A stretch of DNA of 64,000 nucleotides, from NCBI GenBank assembly GCA_038230215.1, contig JBBRNR010000002.1:333436-397435 (forward strand), in the 5' to 3' direction. Positions 44,560 to 57,900 of this stretch are shown here, piece after piece; position 1 is the stretch's first letter, and each line of letters starts with the position of its first letter. The DNA comes from DASVRZ01 sp038230215 (GTDB lineage Bacteria > Verrucomicrobiota > Verrucomicrobiia > Chthoniobacterales > DASVRZ01). The notes under the pieces are model-generated. The model was not told where the DNA came from. It saw only the letters and a program-made list of their open reading frames with translations, and ran no database searches. The position numbers were made by a program, and so were the translations under genes.

Positions 44560-45319
44560 CGCGCACAATCATCTGCAAGACCCGCAGCTTGCAGAAACCC
44601 TCTCACTCCTAACCTCGATGGAAGCCGCGGTGGTCAACGGCACCACGGAGGCGGACTGGCCGCAGGTGCGGGACTTGGCCTGCCAATATCCCTGGATTCG
44701 ACCCGCATACGGATTGCACCCGTGGTTTCTGACGGAACGCACTTCTGGCTGGAAGAAAAACCTGGAGCCTTTTCTAACATCGCCGCAGTCGAGCATCGGA
44801 GAGATCGGCCTGGATTTCTGGATAAAAAATCCGGATCGCGTCGCGCAGGAGGAAATTTTCCGCTGGCAGCTAGCTTTGGCCGCAGAGAAAAACATTCCCG
44901 CCACCATTCATTGCCTGAAAGCCTTCGGACTGCTCATGGAAGTTCTCCGCACCACGCCCCTGCCCGCTCGTGGGTTTTTATTGCACGCCTATTCGGGTTC
45001 CTTGGAAATCGCCCGCGAATGCCTCGCGTTGGGCGCTTATTTTTCTTTCTCCGGCCATTTCCTGCACGAGCGAAAGATGGCTCGGCGCGACGTCTTTCGC
45101 CAGTTGCCGCTGGAGTGTTTGTTAGTAGAGACCGACGCGCCGAGCATGAATCTTCCCATGCCTCTGGAAAAAGCCACACTCGAGTCAGGGGCAAATCACC
45201 CTGCTAACATCGTCGCATGTTACGAGCAGCTTGCGCTGATTCGCGAAATGGAAGTCGCCGAACTGGTGCTCGCAATGCGAAATAATTTCCATCGTCTCTT
45301 CGGCAGCAGCAACATTTGA
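44549..45319 (+). CDS. TatD-family metal-dependent hydrolase
   Basis: The protein has 256 aa from the ATG at 44549; the upstream in-frame ATG at 44507 would add 14 residues that overlap sufE. The metal site is complete: His6 and His8 in IDAHNHL, Glu in GEIGLDFW (about 91), His in ATIHCLKAF (about 125), and Asp in LVETDAPSMN (about 205). TatD enzymes are 3'-5' DNases or related phosphodiesterases. Coupled translation with sufE suggests shared expression rather than shared function. Confidence 0.9.
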   Translation: MWIDAHNHLQDPQLAETLSLLTSMEAAVVNGTTEADWPQVRDLACQYPWIRPAYGLHPWFLTERTSGWKKNLEPFLTSPQSSIGEIGLDFWIKNPDRVAQEEIFRWQLALAAEKNIPATIHCLKAFGLLMEVLRTTPLPARGFLLHAYSGSLEIARECLALGAYFSFSGHFLHERKMARRDVFRQLPLECLLVETDAPSMNLPMPLEKATLESGANHPANIVACYEQLALIREMEVAELVLAMRNNFHRLFGSSNI

Positions 45320-45340
45320 TCCCGCAAAACTAACATCGAC

Positions 45341-45526
45341 ACGGGGGCCGTGTCTATTTACCAACCCGGCAGGCTGCGGAGATGCCTCGTCGCGAAAGCC
45401 AGACTTGGAGTTCTATCAACTGATCAGACATTTGCTGATCCTGGCACCTTCGTCATCAATCCGCCTGGCACGCGCCATCGTGTGACGAGTGAGTCGGGTT
45501 GCATCGTCTTGGCGATGCACGAGTAG
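45341..45526 (+). pseudogene. Remnant of a ChrR-like cupin protein
   Basis: The open stretch encodes AVSIYQPG, then an unrelated-looking 20 residues, then DPGTFVINPPGTRHRVTSESGC and a stop at 45526. The second part strongly resembles the last strands of ChrR-type cupins (GTWLRNPPGSxHxPxSxEGC). The middle, where the HxHxxGEE metal motif should be, is missing, so about 20-30 residues have been lost. There is no start codon with a plausible leader. It fills part of the 304-base gap between tatD and tRNA-His. Confidence 0.45.
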
Positions 45527-45623
45527 CCGGTTGCTTTTTGTAAACACGGATCGCACGAATTTTCGGTTTGCGCTTTTTCGGAATGGGCAGTATTGATTTG
45601 CCCTGCTTCGCAAGAGGCAAAAC

Positions 45624-45697
45624 GGTGGCTGTAGCTCAATGGTTAGAGTCCCAGATTGTGATTCTGGTTGTTGCGGGTTCGAATCCCGTCAGTCACC
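45624..45697 (+). tRNA. tRNA-His (GTG)
   Basis: The cloverleaf is complete. Acceptor GTGGCTG pairs with CAGTCAC, and an extra G(-1) at 45624 faces C at 45697, as expected for tRNA-His. The D-arm contains TAGCTCAATGGTTAGAG. The anticodon arm is CCAGA-TTGTGAT-TCTGG with anticodon GTG. The T-arm is GCGGG-TTCGAAT-CCCGT. CCA is not encoded. Confidence 0.96.
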
Positions 45698-45987
45698 CTT
45701 TTCAATTTCTTGTCAAAGACGTCTTTTCTGAACTCTTCGATGGCCTCTCGAACCGACAATTTGGTTCAAACACGCTGACGCCGATCTCCTCGCAAAAAAA
45801 GCCGATCAGGAAGGATGAAATCATTGTCTCCTCAAGCTCGCGCAGCGCTGCCGCGAAAGCCTGCTAAATAAATTTCCTTTGAAGTTCTTTTATCGATTGT
45901 GTTTGGGCGCGATAATCTGCCATCATCCCCCGGTTCAATTTCGTCCACAGACGGAATCTAACTTCCACCCTTCCCGTTACCTGCCTT

Positions 45988-48900
45988 ATGAATACCGTTC
46001 CGCGTTCCTTTACTGTCGCTGGGTTTCGCACCCAATCCTTCTTATCCCCGACGCTGGCGCTCCTTTGTACGGGGCTTTCTGCATTTGCCGCCAACCCCGA
46101 TCCGTCATCCACATCCACCGTCGGTCAGGCCGTTCACAACCCGGTAACTAATACCGACACGACAGTGCAGGAACTTCTCGTTGACCCGGCGGGAACGCCA
46201 ACCGCTGGGAACACGGCATTTGTCAGGACCGCCGACGGCTATGCATTTCTGGTGAAAAATGTGGGCGAAAAGATCTACAATAGCGACACGCCGCCGATCG
46301 GATTCACCGTCACGGCCAAAAATACAGGCACCAAGGTCGCCACTTTGGATCCAGACCCGGTGGGCGGACCTACCGCGGATTTCACCTATCAGGAGCCGTA
46401 CGTAGATCTGCAAAGCCAGTTTAATTCGACTCCTGCCCCCTCCGCCCCAGGTTCCTCCGACGTGGTCTCCGGGGCCACTGGCGTTCGCAATGTGCAGACG
46501 GGTGCTGGTGGATCGAATGGACGCCCTGGGGCGTTGGTCGTCCCTCCGACATCGGGCGGCAACGGTGCCGCAGGGCCAGCCGCGACCGTGAATAATGCGA
46601 CCACTATTTCCACCACCAATCAGATTGGCATCGAGGCGGGCAGCATTGGCGGAAATGGAGGCAAGGGTGGTAATTCTTATTTTTCGGTTTTTAGTGGTCG
46701 CGACGGCGGTAATGGCGGTGCGGGTGGGCCAGTCGATGTCACGAATCAGACCGGAGTCCAAGTGGCGACGACGGGCGACGACGCCATCGGCATTTATGCC
46801 TATAGCCGCAGCGGCACGGCAGGAAATGGCGGCAGCGGCTTTGCGGCTCCGGGTGGAGGCACAGGCGGCCACTCGGCTGATGGCGGCAGCGTAAACGTAA
46901 ACAATCTGGGTAATATCATTACCACAGGCACAAGCGCCTATGGCATTTACGGCCTGAGTGTGAGTAATAATGGTGGCAACGGTGGCTCCCAATGGGGTCT
47001 CGTCGGCGAGAGCGGAAGCGGCGGATTTGGCGGTAGCGGCGGTTCTGTTACCCTTACCAACGGCACAACGGGAACGATCAGCACCATCGGCAATTTCGCC
47101 CATGGCATCTATGCCCAGAGCATCGGCGGCAGCGGTGGTTCATCCGGCACCTCGGGAAATCTAATTCTTTCCCTGCAAGGTTCCTCGGATAATGGAGGGA
47201 ACGGCGGAGCGGTTTCGGTCACAAACAATGGCATCATCGATACCGGTGGCGATGATGCGCGAGGCATCTTTGCGCAATCGATCGGTGGCGGTGGCGGCTC
47301 CGGTGGAAGCTCGGGTGGCCTCATCGCGCTTGGCGGTTCCGGCTCCAATGGCGGAAGTGCAGGCACGGTCAATGTGATCAACAGTGCCACGGGTGCCATC
47401 AAGACGAAAGGCACGCGTTCAGATGCGATTTTTGCCCAGTCGGTGGGCGGCAGTGGTGGTAGCGGCTCCGATGCGGGCGGTCTGGTAGCCATCGGCGGCA
47501 GCGGCAGCAAAGCGGGCGACGGGCGCGATGTGAGCGTGGAAAACTACGGATCCCTTTCGACGGAAAAAGACACCGCTCGCGGCATCGTGGCACAGAGCAT
47601 CGGTGGCGGTGGCGGTGACGGTGGATCCTCGGGAGGCATGGTCTCCGTGGGTGGCAGCGGTGATGGCGGCGGCACCAGCGGAATTGTCACTGTGAAAAAT
47701 GGCGGCGACATTAAAACGCTTGGCAACGAAGCACGCGGCATCCTCGCGCAATCCGTCGGCGGCGGCGGCGGCAATGGCGGCAGCTCGGGTTCCATCGGCT
47801 TGTTCGCAGGCGTGGCCATCGGAGGCAAAGGCGGTGCGGGCGGCGCTGGTGGCAACGTCGCGTTAACTCTACAAGGAATCGACAGCAACACGGCCTCGGT
47901 CATTCATACCGAAGGCGACCGCGCTGGTGGGCTTCTGGGACAATCAGTCGGTGGTGGTGGCGGAAATGGCGGCGGCGCGGTTCAGGTTTCCGTTGGATTT
48001 GGCGGTGCTGCATCCTTCGCCATCGGCGGACAAGGTGGCAATGGCGGACAAGGCGGTGTCGTTTCCCTCGGCAACGGTGGAGGGTTAAGCATTATTGAAA
48101 CGGGCGGAAGTGATTCCACCGCAGCCTTTTTACAGAGTGTCGGCGGTGGTGGTGGCAATGGCGGATATGCAGTCGCAGTTGCGGTCTCGGGAGGCCCTGT
48201 TTCTGGCTCCCTTAGTTTAGCCATCGGTGGTAAAGGCGCGATGGGCGGTATTGGCGGTAATATTAATGCCGGGACATTCAACGGCGACGGGACTTTGGCC
48301 GGGACCGGATTCGACGGCAGCATCCTGACGACCGGAGATCGTTCTGCTGGGTTCATCGCCCAGTCGGTCGGCGGCGGTGGGGGTAATGGCGGGCTGGCGG
48401 TTTCCGGCGCAGGCGGCGGCTCACTTTTCTTTAGCGGTTCCATCGCGATCGGCCTCGGCGGCGCAGGCGCAGGCGGCGGCCAAGGCGGCGACGTTCTGCT
48501 CGGAATCAACGGCAACATCGAAACCCAGAAAGCCTCCAGCACCGCACTTCTCGCGCAATCAGTCGGCGGTGGCGGTGGTAACGGCGGCGGCTCTGTGGCC
48601 GGTTCCATCGCGGCTTCAGCTGGCGGCGCCGCCAGCGTTTCTGTCGGTATTGGCGGCAATGCCGGAACTGGTAGCAAAGGCGGAACCGTGCGACTTGGCA
48701 CACAGTCGGGTACCATTAAAACCGGCGGCCAAAGTTCCGCTGGCATCGTTGCGCAATCGGTCGGTGGCGGCGGCGGTAACGGTGGCTTTAATGTCTCGGC
48801 CGGAGGATCCGGTGCGGGAGGTTTGGCCGCAGCTATTAATGTCGGATTGGGTGGCAACGGCGGCGGTGGCGGAGATGGCGGTCTCGTTACAGCGGACTTG

Positions 48901-51900
48901 CATTCCAATGTGACGACCACCGGTGAGAACTCTGGAGCTGTCCTCGTGCAATCCGTGGGTGGCGGCGGCGGCAACGGCGGCTTTAATGTTTCAGCCGGCG
49001 CAGCGGGAGCTGGAGGCGGCGCAGGCGCAGTGTCTGTCGGCTTGGGTGGAAGCGGCGCAACTGGCGGTATTGGCGGCACTGTCATTGCGAAATCCACCGG
49101 CATCATTTCAACAACGAACGACCGTTCCTCCGGCATCGTCGTGCAATCCATCGGCGGCGGCGGCGGCAACGGCGGATTCAATATTTCTGCTGGCGCGGCC
49201 GGCGCAGGAGTTGCCAGCGGCGGCGTTTCCGTCGGACTCGGTGGCAAAGCAGGGGCCGGAAATAACGCGGGTGATGTCACTGCCACAACCTCCGGCAAAG
49301 TCACAACTCAGGGGACCGATTCCGCCGGTATTGTCGCGCAATCCATTGGCGGCGGCGGCGGCAACGGCGGGTTCAATGTTTCCGGCGTGGGCAGTGGCGC
49401 AGGCGTGGGCAGCGCAGCCATCTCCGTCGGCCTCGGCGGCAACGGTGGCGCTGGAGGAAATGGGAAAAATGTCACGCTGACCGTCACCAACGATGTTACC
49501 ACGTCCGGGGTCCGCTCCGGTGCGGTTGCAGCGCAGAGCATCGGCGGTGGTGGTGGTAATGGTGGCTTTAACATTTCCGGTGCCGGTTCAGGCGCAGGTG
49601 TGGGCAGCGGCTCGATCAGCGTTGGTTTGGGCGGAAACGGCGCAGGTGCTGGTGACGGCGGCCTCGTTAACGCGACGGCGACTGGCGATTACATCACTGG
49701 GGCCGACTTTTCGTATGGCATTCTCGCGCAATCAGTTGGCGGCGGTGGCGGCAATGGTGGATTTAATATCTCGGGCGGACTTTCCGGCGGAGGAGTTGGC
49801 AGCGGCGGCATCGCCGTGGGCTTGGGCGGTTCCGGCGGCATGGCTGGAAATGGCGGGAGATCGGACACGGATCGCGCCGTGACGCTCTTTGCCAACGGAT
49901 CCGTTTTTACTGACGGAATTTCCTCCGCTGGCATCATCGCGCAATCCATCGGTGGTGGCGGCGGCAACGGCGGTTACAACATCTCGGCCACCCTCTCGGG
50001 AGCGGGCGGCGGCAGCGGTGCCGTTTCCGTCGGACTCGGCGGTAGCGGCGGAAGCGGCGGCAGTGGCAAAGGCGTCTTCGCCCAAATGACATCCGACGTC
50101 GCCACGCTAAAAAATGATTCGGGCGGCATCTTGGTCCAGTCTGTCGGCGGCGGCGGCGGCAATGGTGGTTTCAACATCTCGGGCAGTCTTTCCGGTGCTG
50201 GCACAGGCAGCGGCGGCATATCCGTCGGACTCGGCGGCAACGGCGGTTCGGGTGGACGCGCGGGCGACATAGACTCTTCCTCGACTGGACAAATCATCAC
50301 TTTGGGTGATCGCTCCGCCGGGTTCGTTAGCCAGTCGATTGGCGGCGGCGGCGGCAGTGGCGGTTTCAATATTTCCGGCAGCCTTTCCGGCGCTGGCACG
50401 GGCAGCGGTTCCATCAGCGTGGGGCTCGGAGGTGATGGAGGCGTCGGCAATATCGCGGGCAACGTCACGGCTCTTTCCACCGGCCAAGTCTGGACATTCG
50501 GCCTCGACTCGACCGGCATTCTGGCCCAATCCGTGGGCGGCGGCGGCGGCAATGGCGGTTACAATATTTCCGCAGGAGCCTCCGCAGCCGGTACGGGCAG
50601 CGGCTCGGTCAACGTTGGTTTAGGCGGTAAAGGTGGTGCCGCAGCCAATGCGGGAACGGTCAAACTCACGGTGCAGAACACAGTTTACACCGATAAAAAT
50701 CGATCCTATGCAGTCATCGGTCAGTCCATCGGCGGCGGTGGTGGTAATGGGGGATTCAATATTTCGGCCTCCGCCACAGGTGCCGGGGCAGGCAGTGGCG
50801 CGGTCAGCGTGGGCTTGGGCGGCAATGGCGCGGGCGGCGGCAATGGCGGCGCGGTCACCGTGACGACCTCGGACTTTATTCAGACCAAAGGAAACCAATC
50901 GGGCGGCATTCTCGCGCAGTCGGTGGGCGGTGGCGGCGGCAATGGCGGATATAATGTTTCAGCAGCCGGATCAGGCGCAGGCACCGGCAGCGCTGCGGTT
51001 TCAGTCGGTCTGGGCGGTTCCGGCGCAGGCGGCGGAGACGGTTCGACCGTGGATCTCACGGTGACGAACTCCGTGCTGACGGCGGGCAATACCTCCCCGG
51101 GCATCGTTGCCCAGTCGGTCGGCGGTGGCGGCGGGAACGGCGGATTTGACGTCAGTGCTTCCGGCTCGGGAGCTGGCACCGGCAGCGGTGCGGTCAGCGT
51201 GAGCCTCGGTGGTAGCGCCGGAACGGGCGGAAACGCGGAACGTGTGACTTCCAGTGTAACCGGAAACATAACAACTTCTGGCGATAACTCGGGAGGTCTG
51301 CTGGCGCAATCGGTCGGCGGCGGTGGCGGTAACGGCGGGTTCAGTGTGAGCGCGGCAATTTCCGGAGCGGGCACCGCGAGCGGCGCGGTCGCAGTCGGCC
51401 TTGGCGGTAGCGGCGGTTCGGGCGGACACTCTGGAGACGTCACCTCCACTCTCACAGGAGACGTTTCCACAGGTGGAAAAGACGCTTCGGGCATCATCGC
51501 GCAATCGCTTGGCGGTGGCGGTGGCAATGGCGGCATCGCTGTTTCTGGCTCGATTTCCGCAGCTCAGACTGCGAGCGGAGCGGTCTCTGTTAGCATTGGC
51601 GGAACGGGCGGCGGCGGCGGCTACGCGGGAACGGTCAAGAACACCGTCACCGGAAACGTCACTGCCATCGAAGAAAACTCCGGCGGCATCCTGGCGCAAT
51701 CTCTCGGCGGTGGTGGCGGCAACGGCGGCATCTCCGTCAGCGGTTCCCTTTCACTCGCCAACACCGCCAGTGGTGCAGTTTCCGTTGGCGTTGGTGGTGC
51801 GGGTGGCGGCGGTGGAGCGGCGGGCGAAGTTACTAATAAAGTAACCGGGATCACGATGACCGAGGGCAACAACGGCTTCGGCATTGCCGCGCAGTCCATC

Positions 51901-54900
51901 GGCGGTGGTGGCGGCAACGGCGGACTCAATGTCAGCGGCGCACTCTCGCTCGCAAAAACGGCGTCCGGCGCCATCGCCGTGGGCATCGGTGGAGTAGGCG
52001 GCGACGGCGGCGATGCTGCCAACGTCACCAACACGGTCTCCGGCTACGTGCAGACTTTGGGCGACAACGCGACGGGCATTCTCGCGCAATCAGCCGGTGG
52101 TGGTGGCGGCAATGGTGGCATTAACATCAGTAGCACCTTAACTGCAGCTCAGACTGGCAGCGGCGGCGTCGCTGTCGGCGTCGGTGGATTTGGAGGATCC
52201 GGCGGTGTTGGCAAAAACGTCATCAACAACGTCACCGGCGGCACAGTTACCACAGGCTCACATTCCGACGGGATCGTCGCCCAAAGTTTGGGCGGCGGCG
52301 GTGGCAATGGTGCCATCAACGTCACTGCAGCAGTCAATCTTTCCAAGGAAAACGGCGGTGCGCTAGGCGTTGGAATCGGCGGTTTCGGCGGCGACGGCGG
52401 CAACTCCGGCGATGTCACTAGCACGATTGCCACGACAGTCGCTCACAACACAATCGCAACCCTTGGCGACAACTCTTCCGCCATCATCGCCCAGTCGCTG
52501 GCGGGCGGCGGCGGCAACGGCGGCGTCAACGTCACCGGCGTAGTCAATCTAACGGGCAAGAACGGTGCAGCCATTGGAGTCGGAGTCGGCGGTTTCGGCG
52601 GCGGCGCTGGAAATGCCGGCAACGTCGTTCTCGGTGTCACCGGCCCCGTTTCGACTCAGGGAAATGATTCCCACGGACTTCTCGCTCAATCGATCGGCGG
52701 TGGTGGCGGCAACGGTGGCACCAACGTCACCGGCGCGCTGGCCATGACCAGTTCCAGTGGCGGTTCGTCCAAAGCCGTGGCGGCTTCCATTGGTATCGGC
52801 GGTTTTGGCGGCGACGGCGGCACGGCCGGCAATGTCGATGTGACTTACACCGGAACGATCGTGGCCCAGCCGCGTGTGCTGGTTCCCGACTTCACCGATC
52901 CCATCACGAATGTCTTTACTCCAGCTCATCTGGAGTTGAAGGAAGGAACCGGATCGCACGGCATCGCGGCCCAGTCGATTGGCGGCGGTGGCGGCAACGG
53001 CGCAGTCAATGTCAGCGCGGGTATTTCCTATGCCCGGGGCGATGGCGACGGCTACGGTATCGTCGTTGGCGTCGGCGGCTTTGGCGGAAAAGGCGGCAAC
53101 GCCGGTAACGTAGGTGTGATCGTTAATGGCAACGAAAGCATCTCTTCGTATGGAGCGGCGCATTCGGGCATTCTCGCCCAGAGCGTGGGCGGCGGCGGCG
53201 GTAACGGCGGCACCAATGTCAGCGGTGGAATCGTTTCCGACTCGCCTCTAATTGTCGGCGTCGGCGGTTTCGGTGCGGATGCTGGCACGGCCGGAAACGT
53301 GAATGTCACTGCGTCAACGAACGTTTTTGCTTCGGCAGCAGATTCAAAAGATTTCAGCTCGGCCGGTATTCTCGCCCAGAGCCTCGGCGGCGGTGGCGGT
53401 AATGGCGGGTTGAACGTCAGTGGTGGCGTCTCGCTTAACAAAGCGGCCAACGTTCCATCGATCACCGTTGGCGTAGGCGGCTTCGGCGGCGCTGGCTCGA
53501 CGAGCGGCAACGTCACCGTTAATCAAACCGGTAATGCGGTGACCTCCGGCAACTGGATTCACGGTGTCATGGCCCAATCGATTGCGGGAGGTGGCGGCAA
53601 CGGCGGACTCAATGTCAGCGGAGAAATTAACTTCGCAGATTCGGAAAACTCCGGTGGTAAAAAAGACCTCACCATTGTCGCAGGTATCGGCGGAAATGGC
53701 GGAACAGGCGCGAATGCCGGAAATGTCTCCCTTACCCAAAACGGCATCGTCTCCACCAAGGGCGACAATGCCCGGGGTGTTGCGGCGCAATCCATCGGCG
53801 GCGGCGGCGGCACCGGCGGCATGAATGTTACTGGCATTCTGGCCAAGAAAAGTTCACCGGTTAGCGTCGGTGTCGGCGGCTCTGGTTCGGGCGGCGGCAA
53901 TGCGGGCTCGGCCTCGGTTTTCCGGGGCTTGTCAGGAAGTCCGACCAGCATCGTCAGCACGGATGGAAAAGGCGCGTATGGTATTGAAGCCACGAGCATC
54001 GGCGGCGGCGGCGGTGACGCGGGCATGAATGTGATCGCAGCGGTCAGTAAGGCAGGCGATGACGATACAGCAGCCGGTTTCGAGGCGCAGATTGCCATCG
54101 GCGGCGCTGGCGGCGAGGCCGGCAACGGCGGTGCTGCGCGTGTGGAAAACTACAGCGTGATCACCACTGCCCAAGACAATAGTCACGGCATTATTTCTCA
54201 GTCCATTGGCGGTGGTGGCGGCAACGCCAACGTCAATTTCGCCACGACTTACGAGGATAAAAACGACAAGAACATGGGCTTCAACCTCGCGATTGGCGGG
54301 GCGCCAGGCGACGGCGGCAGCGGCTCGACTTCCGATGTTATCCAAGTCGGGGATATTGAAACTCAGGGTTCCAATTCTTATGGCATCCTTTCGCAATCGA
54401 TCGGCGGTGGCGGCGGCAATGCCACTCTGAACTCGATCTCGTCGAAAAACGACGGCGGCAAACTCACTATTTCCCTCGGTCGCATGGGCGGCATGGGTGG
54501 CACTGGCGCGGATGTTTCGCTCTCTTCCGATGGTAACGTAATCACGCACGGCGACAGCTCGTTTGGCATGCTCGCCCAATCCGTCGGCAACGGCGGCGGA
54601 AACAGTTCGACCATCTCCATCACAGCAGATGCGCCAAAGAAAGAAGATGACAAACCAGCCCAATCCTTCGCTCTTTCCGTGGGTCTCGAAGGTGGCTCTG
54701 GTGGCAGTGCGGGTATGGTCAATCTGATAGCCAAGGGCACCGTGACCACAGACGGCCACGGCGCCCACGCGATCTTCGCCCAGAGCGTCGGCGGCGGTGG
54801 CGGCAACGGCGGTTCGGCCGATACTTTTGGAACGACCAAGGCTCCGACAGCAGCCCTTTCGCTCGGCGGAAAAGGCGGCAGCGGTGGCGTTAGCGGAAAT

Positions 54901-57900
54901 GTTTCTGTAACAAATTCCGCAATCGTCCACACCAAAGGTGAAGGCGCTCTAGGCATCATCGCGCAGTCCATCGGCGGCGGCGGCGGAACTGGCGGCATGG
55001 CACGCACCGGTGGCGCTAAAGCCTTGTCGGATGGCGCGACTGTCAGCGTCGGAGGCAACGGCGGAACCGGCATGAAGAGCGGTAACGTCGATGTCGCCAA
55101 CAGTGGGATTATCGTGACGGACGGGCTGAGTTCTCATGGCGTCCTCGCACAATCGATCGCCGGTGGCGGCGGTAATGCGGGCATGACGTTGAATTCCATT
55201 TTGTCGGACACCAAAGATGCCGCCAAGCGACTCGCGGTCTCCGTGGGCGGCAGCGGCGGCGACGGTGCCGTCTCGGGAACCGTCAACGTGGTGAATACCG
55301 GCGGGATCGGCACAAACTCGGCAAATGCGGTGGGCATCTTTGCGCAATCCATCGGCGGTGGTGGCGGAAATTCCGACAACGTTATGACGGGCATCGCCAA
55401 CGGCATGGGCGGCGGCAACACCTACTCCATGGGTATTGGCGGCAGTGGCGGAACCGGCGGCGCGGCTGGCGCGGTGACCGTTTCTAATATCGCGGGAATC
55501 GATCCGAATTCCGGTCGCATTGAAACCATGGGAGATCGTTCTTACGGCGTCCTCGCCATGAGCGTCGGCGGTGGCGGCGGCACAGGCAGCGTCACAGAAA
55601 CCACCCAGAACGTCACCGGTGTCACGGAAACCTCTAACTCAAAAAGCTATAGCTTGAGTCTTGGTGGTGCCGGCGGCGACGGCGGCACAGGCGGTGCGGT
55701 TGTAGTTAACAACTCTGGCACCATCACCACTCACGGCATTCAGGCCCACGGCATTTTGGCCGAATCAATCGGCGGCGGCGGCGGCAACGGTGGCATGAGC
55801 GTGGCCGGCGAGAAAGCCATCGGCACGAAATCGTCCGACACCTCGCCCACCGCAGAGAAAGCTGTCGCCTTGTCGATTGGCGGCAGCGGCGGTACGGGCA
55901 ACAAAGGAGGCGACGTCACTGTTAACAACACTGGCGGCATCGAGGTCTTTGGCGAAAAAGCTTATGGCATCTACGCACAAAGCGTCGGTGGTGGTGGCGG
56001 CGATGGCGGCATGTCCATCGTCACTTCCGGAGACCTTAAAAAAAATCCGCAGACTGACCTGAAAGGCTCCTCATCCCAGCTATCGCTCGGTGGCGCTGGC
56101 GGTGACGGTGCGGACAGCGGTAACGTCTTAATCCAGCACGATGGAAACATCATTTCGCACGGCGACAACTCTTATGGCATCTTCGCCCAATCCGTCAGCG
56201 GCGGTGGCGGCAACGTGGGCTTGGCGGAAAAAAATCCCGCCTGGATGGCTGGTGATTTTGACATCTCCACCTTGATTGGCGGTCAATCGGGTTCCAATGG
56301 AATTGCAGGAACGGTTACCATCAACACCAAGGGAACCATCACTATGCTGGGCAAAAATAGTTTTGCGCAGCTCGGACAGTCGATTAACGGCGGCGGCGGA
56401 AACGTCGATCTCTTTCTGGATTTCAGCCAGCATGCTGTGGAGCTCGGGGACAATGGCGTTGCCGTTCCTCCAGGCCCCGGCACAGCCGAGGATTCGAAAG
56501 TACTCCTGCAGTCAAAGGTCAAACTGGGCAGCGAATCCCAGATCAACAGCACCGGCAGCGCCATCCTTTCCACCCATGTTGGCGATCTGGTCACCCAAGG
56601 AGAATCCTCAGTCGGCTCCCTGATCCAATCCATTGGCGGCGGTGGCGGCAATCATACTTCCGACGTTAAGGTTGATTCCAATGCCATCGTCAATCTGACT
56701 CTCAGCCTCGGTGGTAAAGATTCTGCGAACAATAGCGGTGGCGCAGTCAATCTGGACCGCGCAGGGAACATCCTCACCACTGGCTCCCGCTCACCCGGTT
56801 CCGTGGTTCAATCCATCGGCGGTGGTGGCGGCAATCTGGCCGCTAGTGTTACCCGAGTCCCAGCACCGACTCTTCCAAAATTCAAACCGGCGTTCGCCAA
56901 AATCTCGAACTTTGCTCCTCTGATGATGATCCCAGTTCCACCGGGAATGACCACAGCCAACGCCACGCTCGGAGCCGACAATGGAACTTTGAGCAACGGC
57001 GGCGATATGCTAGTTAGCAATGCTGGCGATGTCCAAACCACGGGCAAAAATTCTTATGCCTTGCTGGTGCAAAGCATCGGCGGCGGCGGCGGAAAACTGG
57101 ACCTGACCGGATTTGACTCTGCTAAAATCGCTCTCGGCGGGACCAACGGATCTTCTGGAAATGGTGGTGAAATCGCCCTGACTAATACGGGAAATATCAT
57201 GACTAGCGGCCCGCGATCCAACGGCATCATAGCCCAGTCCATCGGTGGCGGTGGCGGCGCTGTGTTTACAGACACGACGGCGAAGCGGATCAAACTCCAA
57301 TTGCGTAATGGCAATACCGGAAACGGCGGCAACGTTTTATTGAATCAACAAGGCAATGTCCAGGTGGACGGGACAGATTCGATCGGCATTCTTCTCCAAT
57401 CCATCGGTGGCGGTGGCGGAACAGTGGATCGCATTTTTTCCGACACGGCGGGTGGCGCGGGGAATTCTGGCGCAGTCACATTGCTCTTGAAAGGTGACGT
57501 CGCAGCCAACGGCTTCCACGGGACCGGCATTTTCGCCCAATCTCGTTCCATGGGAGGACAAGGCGATATTCTCATCTCGTCGGCTAAGGATCATTTCATC
57601 TACGCCGGTCCCAAAGGAGTCGCTGTGCAAATTTCTGGAGGTAATCAGAACGAGTTCATTAACCGCGGTTTGGTCAGCGAATATGATGGCGTGAAAGGAT
57701 GGTCAGTAATCGGCGGATACCGTCGCGATATGGTTGACAACTATGGAACGATGATCGGCCAGGTCGATCTCGGAAAGAGCATCAACGGATTTACCAACCA
57801 CTCCGGTGCGACCTTGATTCCAGGCCCGCTCTTTCTACTTGGCTCTCCGAAAAATTTGTTACTCAACGATGGTGTCATGATCACCGGCGGGGCAAACAAC

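Noticed and set aside
46770..57560. Regular spaced repeats that might be taken for a CRISPR array
   Set aside because: Units are about 198 bases, fully coding in one frame, and no cas genes are present.
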